A DNA stretch of 64,000 nucleotides from Pseudoalteromonas sp. XMcav2-N (GCF_024124545.1 NZ_JAMXSF010000002.1:186001-250000); one strand, 5' to 3'. Shown: positions 9,701 to 17,922, numbered from the stretch's first letter. Numbers and translations are program-made. Notes: generated by a model from the sequence alone, not told the origin.

Positions 9701-12075
9701 TGAGTGATGCCAGCGCCGTACAGGCAAAATGGCAAGCCCAGCCTCGCTTTACACGGGCGACTTCTTTGCCTGCTTTGCCAACCAAACCCGACATGCGCGG
9801 CCAGTTTGCCAGCCTTTCCGTTGAGGTGCGACCCGCTAACGCTTTGTCAATCAGGGTAGAGCACCCAGAAACAGTGGCAGCCAGTGGTCAGCTGGATATC
9901 AAGGTATCCAGCGATCAGGACGCGGATATTCAGCTCTGGCTGGTCAATGATGCATTGTTTAATATTGCCAATGCACAGGCAGGCGAGACACATCTCAATC
10001 GATTGTTTAACCGTGAAGGGTATCAGCAAAGCCTTATCAGTGACTATAACCTGAGTGACAGACTGGTTGCATCGCAATTTATCCAACAGCTGGATGAGCA
10101 GCTTTTTAAAGCTCAATATGAAGCAATGATGGCATCATCCAGAGCAAGGGTTGTCCCGCCAAATGCATTGTCTCAGGCTCTGGCAAATACCATCTGGCAA
10201 CCGGTCATCCCCCTTAAAGCTAACCAGACAAAAACGGTCTCACTGCAACTGCCCCAGTTACTTGGGCGCTGGCGTGTGTTTGTCGTAGCCCTGAACACAC
10301 AGAGTACACAGACGTATACAAACACCATCACCAGTCATGCGGGGCTGGAATATCACCTAACTCATGCAGCACATTTTATCCAGAGTGACAAAGCCATAGT
10401 CACCATTCGGGCAGAAAACCGACTGGGTAAACCATTACAGGATAAGGTACGACTCACACTCAATGATAAGACACTCGCAGAGCACGCCATTGAGGTGCAG
10501 GAGGCACGGTCGGTTGATGTCACACTCCCTGAGCTGCCACCGGGTGAATACATATTGCAGCTGCACAGCGAACGAATGGCATTCCCGCGACTTTCGGAGT
10601 TTAGGGTCAGCGATAGTAGCCGTATTGTGCAGCAGTCATGGCTGTTAGACCCTGCCCGCCAAAACACCGTGATACTGGCGGAGGGTGTACAGGTCGAATC
10701 AGCTGAAGCGCACTCCATTGAGCAGCTCGCCCCCAATTGGTCTGCACTACAGCAACACCATCAGCATTATCCTCATCAATGTTGGGAGCAAACGCTTTCC
10801 AGAGCATTAAGCTACAGTGTAAACCCCCTTGCCAGTGAACTTTGGCCAGAGGGAAAGCAGGCCCTCCAGCAGATGCTCACCAAGGGCGCAACTGAGAACT
10901 CAAGCTGGCAATTTGGTAAGGGATACGCTTACTACCCACACGCCTACCCAGACCCAATGTTGAGCGCCTATACGCTGCTCGTAAGTCAATGGCTCAATAA
11001 CAGCCCCCTGAGTCTGACTATCGATAAAACAATACCAGAAGCCATAAGCCAGGACTTGCTTGAGGCATTACATATAGCAGAGCACCAACGGCGACCATTT
11101 GACGATGACAGTGCCGACTGGCAATGGTGGGCGCTGGCGCAAAGCCGACAGGTGACACTTGAGCAGGTACTCTCCTGGCGACACACCTTCGGTGTAACGG
11201 GCACTCGCAGTAATCTGTTACAACTATTGGCAATGAAAGCGCTCGGACACGAGCAGCCTGAACTGGAGCGTGCACTCACCCGGGTTCTCGACACCGGCTT
11301 TGAGGATCAAACTCTCAGTGCGCTGTCAGGTCCGTTGGAGCAATGTCTTGCTCTGCTGCTCACTGAGCGTGAGGCATTGAAAGCACAACTCAGTAAACTG
11401 GCCATCAGTCGTCAACACCGCCAGGGACATTTTGGCAATACGCTGAATGATGGGATCTGTGCGCTGGCCCTGCAAGACCACCAGCATAATGCAGCAGCCC
11501 CCGTATCATTGACAGCATCACCTGATGCTCAGAACAACGAATATAAAATAAAGACACCTTTGGCAGAGCCCTACTGGTTAACAGTGCAAACCCGTCAGCC
11601 TCTTTCATTGTCCAAGACGCAGAGTAATGGCCTGGATGTGACTCGACGTTATCATATATACAGCAATGACAAATGGCAGCCCTTTACAGGTCAGGCAATT
11701 CAGCCTGGCGATCTGATCAAAGTCACATTAGAGGTCTTTTCGGCTGATACACGAGCGCATGTCCTGTTAACCGATACACTGCCGGGCGGGCTGCGATTGC
11801 TCAATCCGCAACACAGCCATACTCAGTATAAAAACTGGTTAAAGGCGGACTCCCCGGATACCAGTCTGCTTATGCAACAGACATCACAAGGGGCACAACA
11901 AGTGCTCTGGCATCAGGCATATCTCAGCGCCGGGACGACAACGTTTGAATATCTGGCACAGGCACAGGCCGGTGGCAACTATCTGGCGCCGCCCGCCAGC
12001 GTTGAAATGATGTATCAGCCAGAGATAGCCGGAGACAGCAATGCACAGGAAGTGCTTATAAGCACGCGACCCTGA
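6781..12075 (+). CDS. bacterial alpha-2-macroglobulin with thioester
   Basis: This very large 1764-residue protein has a signal peptide (MLLRGVLLLL...ATQA). It has the layout of bacterial alpha-2-macroglobulins: beta-sandwich MG domains, an MG2-like segment (QPIYQPNSAIDLSVVLYR), a bait region, an A2M core (LPQLLGRWRVFVVALN) and a thioester domain with CWEQ (Cys codon 10780-10782, residue 1334), plus a receptor-like C-terminus. The CxEQ thioester covalently traps attacking proteases. E. coli YfhM has the same motif and is paired with pbpC; no pbpC is next to this gene. The earlier in-frame start at 6742 would precede the signal peptide and lacks the AAGGA site found before 6781. The lipobox (LLTC) is poor, so lipidation is uncertain. 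Confidence 0.9.
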   Translation: MLLRGVLLLLTCLTWATQALEVEDIRFHTQKNTLKQILVQFDQDIAQPGQVPSHAQLTHITLTDQYKQQCRWRYVAFNKLSCDIHTKTSAYKPVKVRVETGFPGLHSQLQNDRTAKWHSANWPVYIEEREEKQLQLVYSADTETDKRVVWDITHSLIFKLNGQSIVPTARHYEIPGSRRSYQLRFDFAESIDNGKLEVALPAGFQPTETHLALPASQPIHSPEQRPEPEAEFKGLFCAKPFPTGPFWQNAFKALPPEEAGSCAPEALALGFTHRVEKFWLMESVISASIATQPVIIKGNARESHESDLYYYPIALKGETDYQLDLSALRSDSTGHPFKKAGMLMLSTGPSSPYWHISEQSGSAYRARTPAALSLSTRNTADLSIQFYPVFELAQLHHWLQTKDKSELLMPLSDMPRHMDNQIHQTNLPVSGHLKDRSGILFYDLQGPGSSSVYDSQITVRKQQQTLTASDFNLSVHHGSGITLYNTEFDTGKAIADVDIYLACASFSAPKYLGQSDQQGLLTLPPEQWQSLQPQNNADCWLWASKDTTHAMMALAHQSAPAISGELLKSQPIYQPNSAIDLSVVLYRHTSDGLQPVLNNIELTLQRRGSEHKARLAQQSVSEFGLRQFHLPEGVDKQGRYHVHAKVADTSHFLGSIYVSEFIPPEIEFTWQHPDTAYKDRPLNVSVSGKTMNGFDADNLSGELKYRFIRFGYSDLPSGWPQEYDFSSRREKPASQRNNAIPLSTNGTLSSATFTPTETLPLVKLALSGRVVSEQGEVQFFNQQLTYLSREHYIGVREQDGQVHIIAVDHIGNPVSVPASVHMEVSTTEQGQQRKEQVLLCEIQTPATCALPDNESTFFYLDIRSGKQGYLWRRTVSRSDSSPDESESVAQFGLTGKKHITAQAEYTFSVNALRNGEILAFITAGEHQSLRTFTVKKGSNDLTLQVPLSWLPGFRITAVMPYSDQHREALHQQWLSDASAVQAKWQAQPRFTRATSLPALPTKPDMRGQFASLSVEVRPANALSIRVEHPETVAASGQLDIKVSSDQDADIQLWLVNDALFNIANAQAGETHLNRLFNREGYQQSLISDYNLSDRLVASQFIQQLDEQLFKAQYEAMMASSRARVVPPNALSQALANTIWQPVIPLKANQTKTVSLQLPQLLGRWRVFVVALNTQSTQTYTNTITSHAGLEYHLTHAAHFIQSDKAIVTIRAENRLGKPLQDKVRLTLNDKTLAEHAIEVQEARSVDVTLPELPPGEYILQLHSERMAFPRLSEFRVSDSSRIVQQSWLLDPARQNTVILAEGVQVESAEAHSIEQLAPNWSALQQHHQHYPHQCWEQTLSRALSYSVNPLASELWPEGKQALQQMLTKGATENSSWQFGKGYAYYPHAYPDPMLSAYTLLVSQWLNNSPLSLTIDKTIPEAISQDLLEALHIAEHQRRPFDDDSADWQWWALAQSRQVTLEQVLSWRHTFGVTGTRSNLLQLLAMKALGHEQPELERALTRVLDTGFEDQTLSALSGPLEQCLALLLTEREALKAQLSKLAISRQHRQGHFGNTLNDGICALALQDHQHNAAAPVSLTASPDAQNNEYKIKTPLAEPYWLTVQTRQPLSLSKTQSNGLDVTRRYHIYSNDKWQPFTGQAIQPGDLIKVTLEVFSADTRAHVLLTDTLPGGLRLLNPQHSHTQYKNWLKADSPDTSLLMQQTSQGAQQVLWHQAYLSAGTTTFEYLAQAQAGGNYLAPPASVEMMYQPEIAGDSNAQEVLISTRP

Positions 12076-12141
12076 GCATGACTCCATCAAAACAAGCCAG
12101 ATTGATAAAGTGGCAGACCTACAATTCACTGGTTTGCTTTG

Positions 12142-12185
12142 CCTCAGTTATATATTTCCAGTACTATGGAATTATATAGCTGAGG
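12142..12185 (+). promoter_or_regulatory. long palindromic operator upstream of the ArsR gene
   Basis: A 44-bp imperfect palindrome begins CCTCAG and ends CTGAGG, with core TTCCAGTACTATGGAA at 12156-12171. It reaches into the ribosome-binding GAGGAG of the ArsR gene, as expected for an autorepressed promoter. The core differs at only two of 16 positions from a site in front of the permease gene (14919-14934). Confidence 0.75.
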
Positions 12186-12196
12186 AGTACAACACT

Positions 12197-12535
12197 ATGG
12201 ATCTGGCATCAGCCGCAGATAAACTCGCCGAACTGGGGCACACAACCCGGTTGAGCATTTTCCGATATTTGGTGAAAGGAGGCATGCAGGGCGTCCCTGT
12301 TGGAGAAATACAGGCAGCATTGAATGTACCTGGCTCTACCTTGTCGCACCATATAAATCGCCTGGTTAAAGTAGGGTTGGTTAAGCAACGCCGAGAAAGC
12401 CGGACGCTTTATTGCGTGCCTCAATATGACGCCCTGATTGGACTAATCGGATTTTTGCAAGAGGAGTGCTGCGCCAATCAGGCCGATGAGCCCGGCTGTG
12501 ATGATGTGTTATCACAAGACTGTGATAACACATAA
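12197..12535 (+). CDS. arsR: ArsR/SmtB-family metalloid-responsive repressor
   Basis: This 112-residue winged-helix protein has the ArsR fold: the LGHTTRLSIFRYL helix, a recognition region VPGSTLSHHINRLVKVGLV and the wing KQRRESRTLYC. It has no Cys pair in the alpha-3 DNA-binding helix (the E. coli ArsR position). Instead, Cys91, Cys92 and Cys101 sit in the C-terminus in the stretch CCANQADEPGC. This resembles the C-terminal thiol site of Acidithiobacillus ferrooxidans ArsR (Cys95, 96, 102), which binds As(III). The ATG at 12197 follows GAGGAG; upstream in-frame starts would run through the operator. It converges on the flavoprotein gene, 11 bp away. Confidence 0.88.
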   Translation: MDLASAADKLAELGHTTRLSIFRYLVKGGMQGVPVGEIQAALNVPGSTLSHHINRLVKVGLVKQRRESRTLYCVPQYDALIGLIGFLQEECCANQADEPGCDDVLSQDCDNT

Positions 12536-12546
12536 ATCGACACTAC

Positions 12547-13806
12547 CTAAGAACAACAAGCGCCAGACTGAGCTTCAGATGCGCCGGGAAACCTCACCTG
12601 AACGCGCCTGGCCGCGGCTTCATTACCAGCCAAAGATTCAACAATCGAGCGGACCTGCTCATAACCGGTCAGCATCAGGAAGGTAGGCGCACGGCCATAA
12701 GACTTCATACCTGCAATGTAAAAGTGTGCATCATCATGGGACAGTTCATCGACACCATGGGCACGCACCGATCCGCAGCTGTGCAGGTTTGGGTCAATCA
12801 AAGGCGCAAGCTGTGACGGCGCTTCGACAATCTGATCCAGATCCAGCCTTAACTCTCGCAACATATCCAGATCAGGCCTGAAGCCAGTGGCAACGATGAT
12901 GTGATCTGCCTGTATCTCAGCCTGGGTGCCAGCCACCAAATAATCGATGTCCAGTCCATGGTCAAAACGCGTGATTTGTCTGATCTCTAACTGAGGAAGC
13001 AGTTTTAGTGCACCGCGCTCAATCGCTTGTTTTGCTGCCAGCCCCAGCTGCTTACGAGCCGGCACTTTATCGTTAATACCTCTGCCCAGTAGTTTATCTA
13101 TGTTGTTTTTTCGCATTCCCCAGATCACCTCAGTGCCCGGTTCAGCGGTTTGCAGTTTCAGTAAGTCCAGCGCAATATTCATTGCAGAGTGACCCGCACC
13201 TACGACCAATGTTCGCTTATTCATAAAGTCGCCTCGCTGCGCACCCAGAATATCCGGAATGCCATAATGCACTCTGTCCAGATTTGCCAGCTCACCCGGC
13301 ACAGGCAGGCCATCTAACCCCAATGGATTAGGTGTTGACCAGGTGCCGGAAGCATCAATCACAGCGTCGCTATGCAACACCTGAATTCGCTGTTCATTGC
13401 GACTATGCACCGCGAAACGAGCACGGTCGCGACCTTGCGTTGTGTGCTTACTGATCCCCTCTTTCGACACTCCGAAAACCTCTGTGTTATAGAGGATCCC
13501 TTCAGCAAGCTCAGGCAGCTGCGACGCAGGTTGCAAGTACTGCTCAACCACCTCCTGACCAGTTGGGATAGCATTAAGATCGACGCCTGGCCAGCCATGT
13601 CGATTAAGCAAGCTTACAACCGCGTCGTCAATCATATAGGACCAGGGCGTAAACAAACTCACATGACCCCACTGGCGCATTGCCGCTCCGGCAGAGTTAC
13701 CTTTTTCAATGATGGTGGGGCGTATGCCTTTTTCGACCAGTCTCGCTGCAGCGGCCAGCCCGACAGGTCCGGCACCAATAATAATGACGTCTTTGATTGG
13801 TTTCAT
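12547..13806 (-). CDS. FAD/NAD(P)-binding flavoprotein of the metalloid cluster, C-terminal CC
   Basis: This 419-residue flavoprotein has an N-terminal FAD Rossmann motif (VIIIGAGPVGLAAAA) and a central NAD(P) motif (TLVVGAGHSAMNIALDLL). ATGFRPDLD and a final segment including HFYIAGMKSYGRAP complete the FAD site. The pattern is that of flavin-containing monooxygenase/oxidoreductases. Flavin monooxygenases such as ArsO and ArsV occur in ars operons. The protein ends GACCS, giving a vicinal Cys pair at the extreme C-terminus, a position used for metal binding in mercuric reductase. It lies 78 bp downstream of the permease on the same strand, so they probably form an operon. A GAGGTAAT ribosome site supports the start. 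Substrate is unknown; arsenic is inferred from context. Confidence 0.8.
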   Translation of the reverse strand: MKPIKDVIIIGAGPVGLAAAARLVEKGIRPTIIEKGNSAGAAMRQWGHVSLFTPWSYMIDDAVVSLLNRHGWPGVDLNAIPTGQEVVEQYLQPASQLPELAEGILYNTEVFGVSKEGISKHTTQGRDRARFAVHSRNEQRIQVLHSDAVIDASGTWSTPNPLGLDGLPVPGELANLDRVHYGIPDILGAQRGDFMNKRTLVVGAGHSAMNIALDLLKLQTAEPGTEVIWGMRKNNIDKLLGRGINDKVPARKQLGLAAKQAIERGALKLLPQLEIRQITRFDHGLDIDYLVAGTQAEIQADHIIVATGFRPDLDMLRELRLDLDQIVEAPSQLAPLIDPNLHSCGSVRAHGVDELSHDDAHFYIAGMKSYGRAPTFLMLTGYEQVRSIVESLAGNEAAARRVQVRFPGASEAQSGACCS

Positions 13807-13884
13807 ATCAGATTACCTCTTGATTGAATGTGTCCAAGTCTCGCTGTCGTTCAGGCTCACAGCGCAAAAAGGACGTGCCATAAT

Positions 13885-14892
13885 TTAAAAAATAAGCGTA
13901 TACAGATATCCCGCAGTGATCGCCATCCCAAGCACGACACTCAGAAAAGCCAGGATCATCTGTGTTCTGAAGATGGATTTAAGCAAAATGACTTCGGTCA
14001 GGCTGGCACCCGCACTGCCAATGATCAGTGCCATAACCGAGCCCAGTGCCATGCCTTTTTGCACTAAACCGGCACTCAGGGGGATCACTGCCGAAGCACG
14101 AATGTAAAGGGGGATACCAATCACGGCCGCAAGGGGGATTGCGTACCATTTATTCTCACCGGCATACTCAACGATGAGCTCCGTCGGCACAAAACCGTAA
14201 ATGAATGACCCTATGGTGATACCAAGCAACAGATAAGGCAGGGTAGTGCGAAAGTCTTTCCAGGTGGCGTGCCAGATCCGCAACCAGCGATTTTCTGCAG
14301 GCATAGCTGCCTCATTCGAGTTTTGCACTGCACAACCGCGCTTCTGGTTAACGGACGTTTGTGAGTCAGCAGGGACGTCTGCACAACCCGGTTTGTCTGC
14401 CTGATTAGCACTACAAGCAGATTGGCTGACCGCAGCCTGATAGGCTTCGTCCCGCACATAACGTTCAAACCCCAGCCGCTCCAGTGCATAGCCAGACACC
14501 ACAGACGTGACAAGTGCAACGACAAAATAAAATAGCGCCACATCGAGGCCGAATGTCACTATCAATAACCCGATAACAATGGGGTTTAACAACGGGCTGG
14601 AAAATAAGAACACGGTAACCGGCCCAAACCCGGCGCGTGCCTGCAACAGGCCTTTGAGAAAGGGTATCGTTGAACAGGAACAAAACGGCGTGATGGCGCC
14701 CAGCAGCGCAGCAATCATATAACCTTTGCCTTTACGTGCACTCAGGTTTTCCCGGACCTTTTCTGGTGTGATGTATTCCTGCAGCACACCCACTAAATAA
14801 CTCACTACAAGAAACAATACAGTTAATTCCGCAGCGAGGAACACAAACATATCGGCCGCTTCTTCAAGCATGACCTGCATTTCTGGTGACAT
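13885..14892 (-). CDS. ArsP-like permease (PF03773 type) with Cys-rich cytoplasmic loop
   Basis: This 335-residue membrane protein has two halves of about four transmembrane helices. The first half carries ITPFCSCSTIPFLKGLL (Cys71, Cys73), the hallmark of the PF03773 permease family. ArsP of this family exports trivalent organoarsenicals. Between the halves is a polar loop of about 65 residues with Cys160, Cys170 and Cys187. Its segment CSANQADKPGC closely matches the C-terminal Cys motif of the ArsR repressor in this cluster. A GGGAGAG ribosome site precedes the ATG at 14892, and two palindromic sites lie just upstream. The substrate (organoarsenical, other soft metalloid or metal) is inferred. 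Confidence 0.85.
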   Translation of the reverse strand: MSPEMQVMLEEAADMFVFLAAELTVLFLVVSYLVGVLQEYITPEKVRENLSARKGKGYMIAALLGAITPFCSCSTIPFLKGLLQARAGFGPVTVFLFSSPLLNPIVIGLLIVTFGLDVALFYFVVALVTSVVSGYALERLGFERYVRDEAYQAAVSQSACSANQADKPGCADVPADSQTSVNQKRGCAVQNSNEAAMPAENRWLRIWHATWKDFRTTLPYLLLGITIGSFIYGFVPTELIVEYAGENKWYAIPLAAVIGIPLYIRASAVIPLSAGLVQKGMALGSVMALIIGSAGASLTEVILLKSIFRTQMILAFLSVVLGMAITAGYLYTLIF

Positions 14893-14914
14893 ACGTCTCT
14901 CCCGATCTAAACTT

Positions 14915-14938
14915 ACATTTCTAGTATTATGGAAATAT
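14915..14938 (-). promoter_or_regulatory. ArsR-type operator 1 in front of the permease operon
   Basis: The core TTCTAGTATTATGGAA (14919-14934) matches 14 of 16 bases of the core in front of the ArsR gene and has the same surrounding A/T pattern. It lies about 25 bp upstream of the permease start, where binding would block transcription. Confidence 0.7.
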
Positions 14939-14956
14939 AAATTCAGATCAATAGTT

Positions 14957-14976
14957 ATTTCTATAAATATAGAAAT
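14957..14976 (-). promoter_or_regulatory. ArsR-type operator 2, near-perfect palindrome
   Basis: ATTTCTATAAATATAGAAAT is palindromic apart from the two central bases. It shares the TTCTA/TAGAA-like half-sites of the neighbouring operator and lies 42 bp further upstream (four helical turns), in the space between the permease and the next LysR gene. Confidence 0.6.
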
Positions 14977-15009
14977 ATGGGATTTAAAACCTGTCTTGCC
15001 CTATGCGCG

Positions 15010-15900
15010 TCATATCTCCAGCGCTTTTAACCAGGCCATAAATACCTTCAGGCGGGTTATCCGAGCCGAGTTGGGATCATAAACCAGATAACGTTTTACC
15101 GAGTTGGGGTGGGGCAGTTTAAATGGGATCACCAGCTCGCCACTATCGAGTTGACGCTGAAACAGATAAGGCACTGCCAGCGTGACACCGTGGCCATTAG
15201 CGACGGCACTGAGTGCCATATCTGTAGAGTTCACATAGGTCCAGTGCGGATGTTCAGCATAGCCAGGCACTCTATGTGCCTCAAACCACTGGGGCCAGTC
15301 ATAAGCACCAGACTGCTCTAAGGCGACCAGCCAGGTCGACAGCAAATCGGCAGGCGCCGCTAGTGGCAATGATTCAGCAAGCTGAGCGGAGCACACAGGC
15401 AAAACAGGCGATGTGCCAAAGTATTCACACGCTAACGTCGTCGGCGTGTGCTTTTCTACTTCAGTGCCAAACCGGATCGCCAGATCAATGCGGGCGTGTT
15501 GTAAATCTTCAAAGCTGGCGGATGAGTGCAGACGAATGCGGATCTGCGGATACAAACTCGCGAACTCCTGCAATCTGGGCATCAGCCACAGGGTATTAAA
15601 TGCCTGGGTGGAACTGATGCAAAGCTCGCCCGCCAACTCTTCCTGACGTAAACGATTTATACCCTGACCGATCATCGTTAAGGCAGGTGCAATATGTTCG
15701 TGCAACGTTTCACCCGCCTGTGTGAGCTGCATGTGTCGGCCGGTCCTGACAAACAGCCGCTGTGCCAACTGCTGCTCCAGCAGGCGCATTTGCTGGCTGA
15801 CCGCCGCCTGAGAGATGCACAGTTCAGCAGCTGCCAGACTGTAGCTTTGATGTCTTGCCGCACACTCAAAGGTCACAAGCAAATTCATATTTTTAAACAC
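15010..15900 (-). CDS. LysR-family regulator (GcvA/AmpR-like)
   Basis: This is a typical LysR regulator of up to 296 residues. Its N-terminal HTH is SYSLAAAELCISQAAVSQQMRLLE, followed by a linker helix and a substrate-binding domain (GELCISSTQAFNTLWLMPRL, DLAIRFG) as in the GcvA/AmpR branch. The first possible start is GTG at 15900. An ATG at 15888 (MNLLVTFE) is an equally good choice and neither has a strong ribosome site. It is divergent from the PEP-mutase-like gene that starts at 16042, the usual arrangement for a LysR and its target. Confidence 0.88.
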   Translation of the reverse strand: MFKNMNLLVTFECAARHQSYSLAAAELCISQAAVSQQMRLLEQQLAQRLFVRTGRHMQLTQAGETLHEHIAPALTMIGQGINRLRQEELAGELCISSTQAFNTLWLMPRLQEFASLYPQIRIRLHSSASFEDLQHARIDLAIRFGTEVEKHTPTTLACEYFGTSPVLPVCSAQLAESLPLAAPADLLSTWLVALEQSGAYDWPQWFEAHRVPGYAEHPHWTYVNSTDMALSAVANGHGVTLAVPYLFQRQLDSGELVIPFKLPHPNSVKRYLVYDPNSARITRLKVFMAWLKALEI

Positions 15901-16041
15901 GATAGGGATGCTTCCGAGCTTCTGGAAAGCCGTATTATAAGCTCTGCTTATAATACATGTCGATTTTTATCGTTGGTCTTTTATTTCTCGCAAACGCACT
16001 ATGTCGCTAACAAAAACAAACACCTGGAAAAGCGAGACGAT

Positions 16042-16803
16042 ATGCAACACTTCACACAACTACATCAACAAACAACCCCTCTTTTACTGGCGAATGTCTG
16101 GGATGCTGCCAGTGCCAAAGCGGCACAACAAGCCGGATATCAGGCCATAGGTACCTCCAGTGCCGCCGTCGCCAGTGTGTTGGGCTACGAGGACGGTGAA
16201 CAGCTCCCTTTCGACGAGCTTCACTTTATGGTCAGCCGTATCGCCAGTGTCACCAGCTTACCACTGAGTGTTGATATTGAAGCGGGCTACAGCCGTGACC
16301 CACTACAAATTGCAAAACATATTCAGCAACTTGCACAACTGGGGGTAGTCGGGGTTAACCTTGAAGACAGCCTGGTTGGCTCAACACGTACGTTAATCCA
16401 TGCCGGTGAGTTTGCTGAATGTTTAGCGTCTGTACGCAGCCATTTAATCACACAGCAGACAGACATTTTTATCAATGTGCGCTGTGACGCCTTTTTGCTG
16501 GGTCTGGAAAGCGCGCGCGAGGAAGCATTACATCGGGCTCAACAATACCAGCAGGCTGGGGCTGATGGTTTGTTCTTGCCCTGCATTGTCAAGCCAGCAG
16601 ATATTCAGGCCATCACACATGCGTGTGCACTGCCGCTAAATGTGATGGCGATGCCTGATTTACCCGACATCGACACCCTAGCCGGGCTAGGTGTTAAACG
16701 GATCAGTATGGGCAACTTCGCCTTTGAGGGCATGCATACTCATCTTAACACTGCGCTTGAACAGATCCGCTCACAGGGCAACTGTGCGCCCTTGTTCAGC
16801 TGA
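16042..16803 (+). CDS. isocitrate lyase/PEP mutase family enzyme
   Basis: This 253-residue TIM-barrel protein starts LLLANVWDAASAKAAQQAGY and has IGTSSAAVASVLGYEDG, the Mg-binding SVDIEAGYS and GVNLEDS, features of the ICL/PEP mutase superfamily. The lyase-type KKCGH loop is not present, so it is not a true (methyl)isocitrate lyase. Family members include carboxyphosphonate mutases and oxaloacetate-type hydrolases. The actual reaction is unknown. The ATG at 16042 begins the conserved domain. Its last 33 bp overlap, tail to tail, the 3' end of the next LysR gene. Confidence 0.82.
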   Translation: MQHFTQLHQQTTPLLLANVWDAASAKAAQQAGYQAIGTSSAAVASVLGYEDGEQLPFDELHFMVSRIASVTSLPLSVDIEAGYSRDPLQIAKHIQQLAQLGVVGVNLEDSLVGSTRTLIHAGEFAECLASVRSHLITQQTDIFINVRCDAFLLGLESAREEALHRAQQYQQAGADGLFLPCIVKPADIQAITHACALPLNVMAMPDLPDIDTLAGLGVKRISMGNFAFEGMHTHLNTALEQIRSQGNCAPLFS

Positions 16804-17763
16804 TCCGTCAAAGCGGATACGCGCCGGCCAATGCTCGGCCCAGGTATGGGTTGGCGTTTCTTGTTGCACTGCTAAAGCCGCAACCAAAAAATCCAGAAAA
16901 ACCCGTACTCTGGCAGGCAGGTATTCACGTTTGGGGTAAATCGCAAATACCCCGCCCTCTGGCAAAGGCGCTCTGAACGCAGGGTAGAGTGACACCAACG
17001 CCCCAGTTTCCAGACCTGCTTTAGCCAAAAAATGCGGTAACTGAGCAAGCCCCAGACCATCGGCACATAACTGTGCCATGGCCTCGCCATCATCGGTGAT
17101 ATGGGTACGACGCAAGTCGCAGAGCTGATAATTTCCCTGCTCATCTGGCAGAAAAATCGGTTGTAGCTGCTGTGTTTCTTTGATCTTAAAGCCTATCCAG
17201 GCATGATTGTCAAAATCGCCTCGGCTGACAGGCGTGCCATGCTGTTCAAGATAATCCGGTGAAGCACATACTAAAAAATCCATCGGACTCAGACAGCGAG
17301 CCACCAGACGACTGTCTTTGATAAACCCTGTACGTAACGCCACATCAATGTCTTGCTCGATAATATCCACATGCATATCGTCGAGAGATAACTCCAGTGT
17401 GATCTCGGGATAACGCTGACAAAACGCTTTAAGTAACGGGCGCATGTAAAGGTGACCATAGCACACGGCGGAATTCACCCTTAACCGTCCTCTGGGTGCG
17501 TCATTGAGTTGTCTGAGTTCATCTTCACAGCTGGACAGGGCCTGAATGCTCGAACGTACGGTGTGTGCATAATGCCGCCCGGCAGCGGTGATCTTCAATT
17601 GCCGGGTGGAGCGCTGAAATAAAGTTACCCCCAGCTCAGCTTCGAGGCGACTTACGGCTTTACTGATGGTAGAAGGATCAGTATTACAGACACGCGCTGC
17701 AGCCGCAAAGCTTTGTTCCTCACAGGTTGCCAGAAACAGTGTCAGTGATCTCAGTTTATCCAT
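16771..17763 (-). CDS. LysR-family regulator (CrgA-like)
   Basis: This 330-residue regulator has an HTH (SFAAAARVCNTDPSTISKAVSRLEAELGV, TLFQRSTRQLKIT) and a substrate-binding domain with GRLRVNSAVCYG and DVALRTG, the style of the CrgA/DmlR group. I chose the ATG at 17763 because AGGACTG precedes it and the conserved MDKLRSLTLF begins there; an upstream start at 17808 adds 15 unmatched residues. It is divergent from the MFS-led operon starting at 17923 with a 160-bp gap and is its likely regulator. Its 3' end overlaps the PEP-mutase-like gene. Confidence 0.88.
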   Translation of the reverse strand: MDKLRSLTLFLATCEEQSFAAAARVCNTDPSTISKAVSRLEAELGVTLFQRSTRQLKITAAGRHYAHTVRSSIQALSSCEDELRQLNDAPRGRLRVNSAVCYGHLYMRPLLKAFCQRYPEITLELSLDDMHVDIIEQDIDVALRTGFIKDSRLVARCLSPMDFLVCASPDYLEQHGTPVSRGDFDNHAWIGFKIKETQQLQPIFLPDEQGNYQLCDLRRTHITDDGEAMAQLCADGLGLAQLPHFLAKAGLETGALVSLYPAFRAPLPEGGVFAIYPKREYLPARVRVFLDFLVAALAVQQETPTHTWAEHWPARIRFDGSAEQGRTVAL

Positions 17764-17922
17764 GATAGTCAGTCCTGTGAATTGGGTAAACATCGTCGGT
17801 ATTTGCACTATATCAGCAATGATTCATGAATAGTATTCACGACTTAATGGCAAAATCGCTGGTTTTTCCGTCTCCCGGAACCTCTTAGAGTGATGACAAA
17901 GTGACTCAGGAGACGACACACT

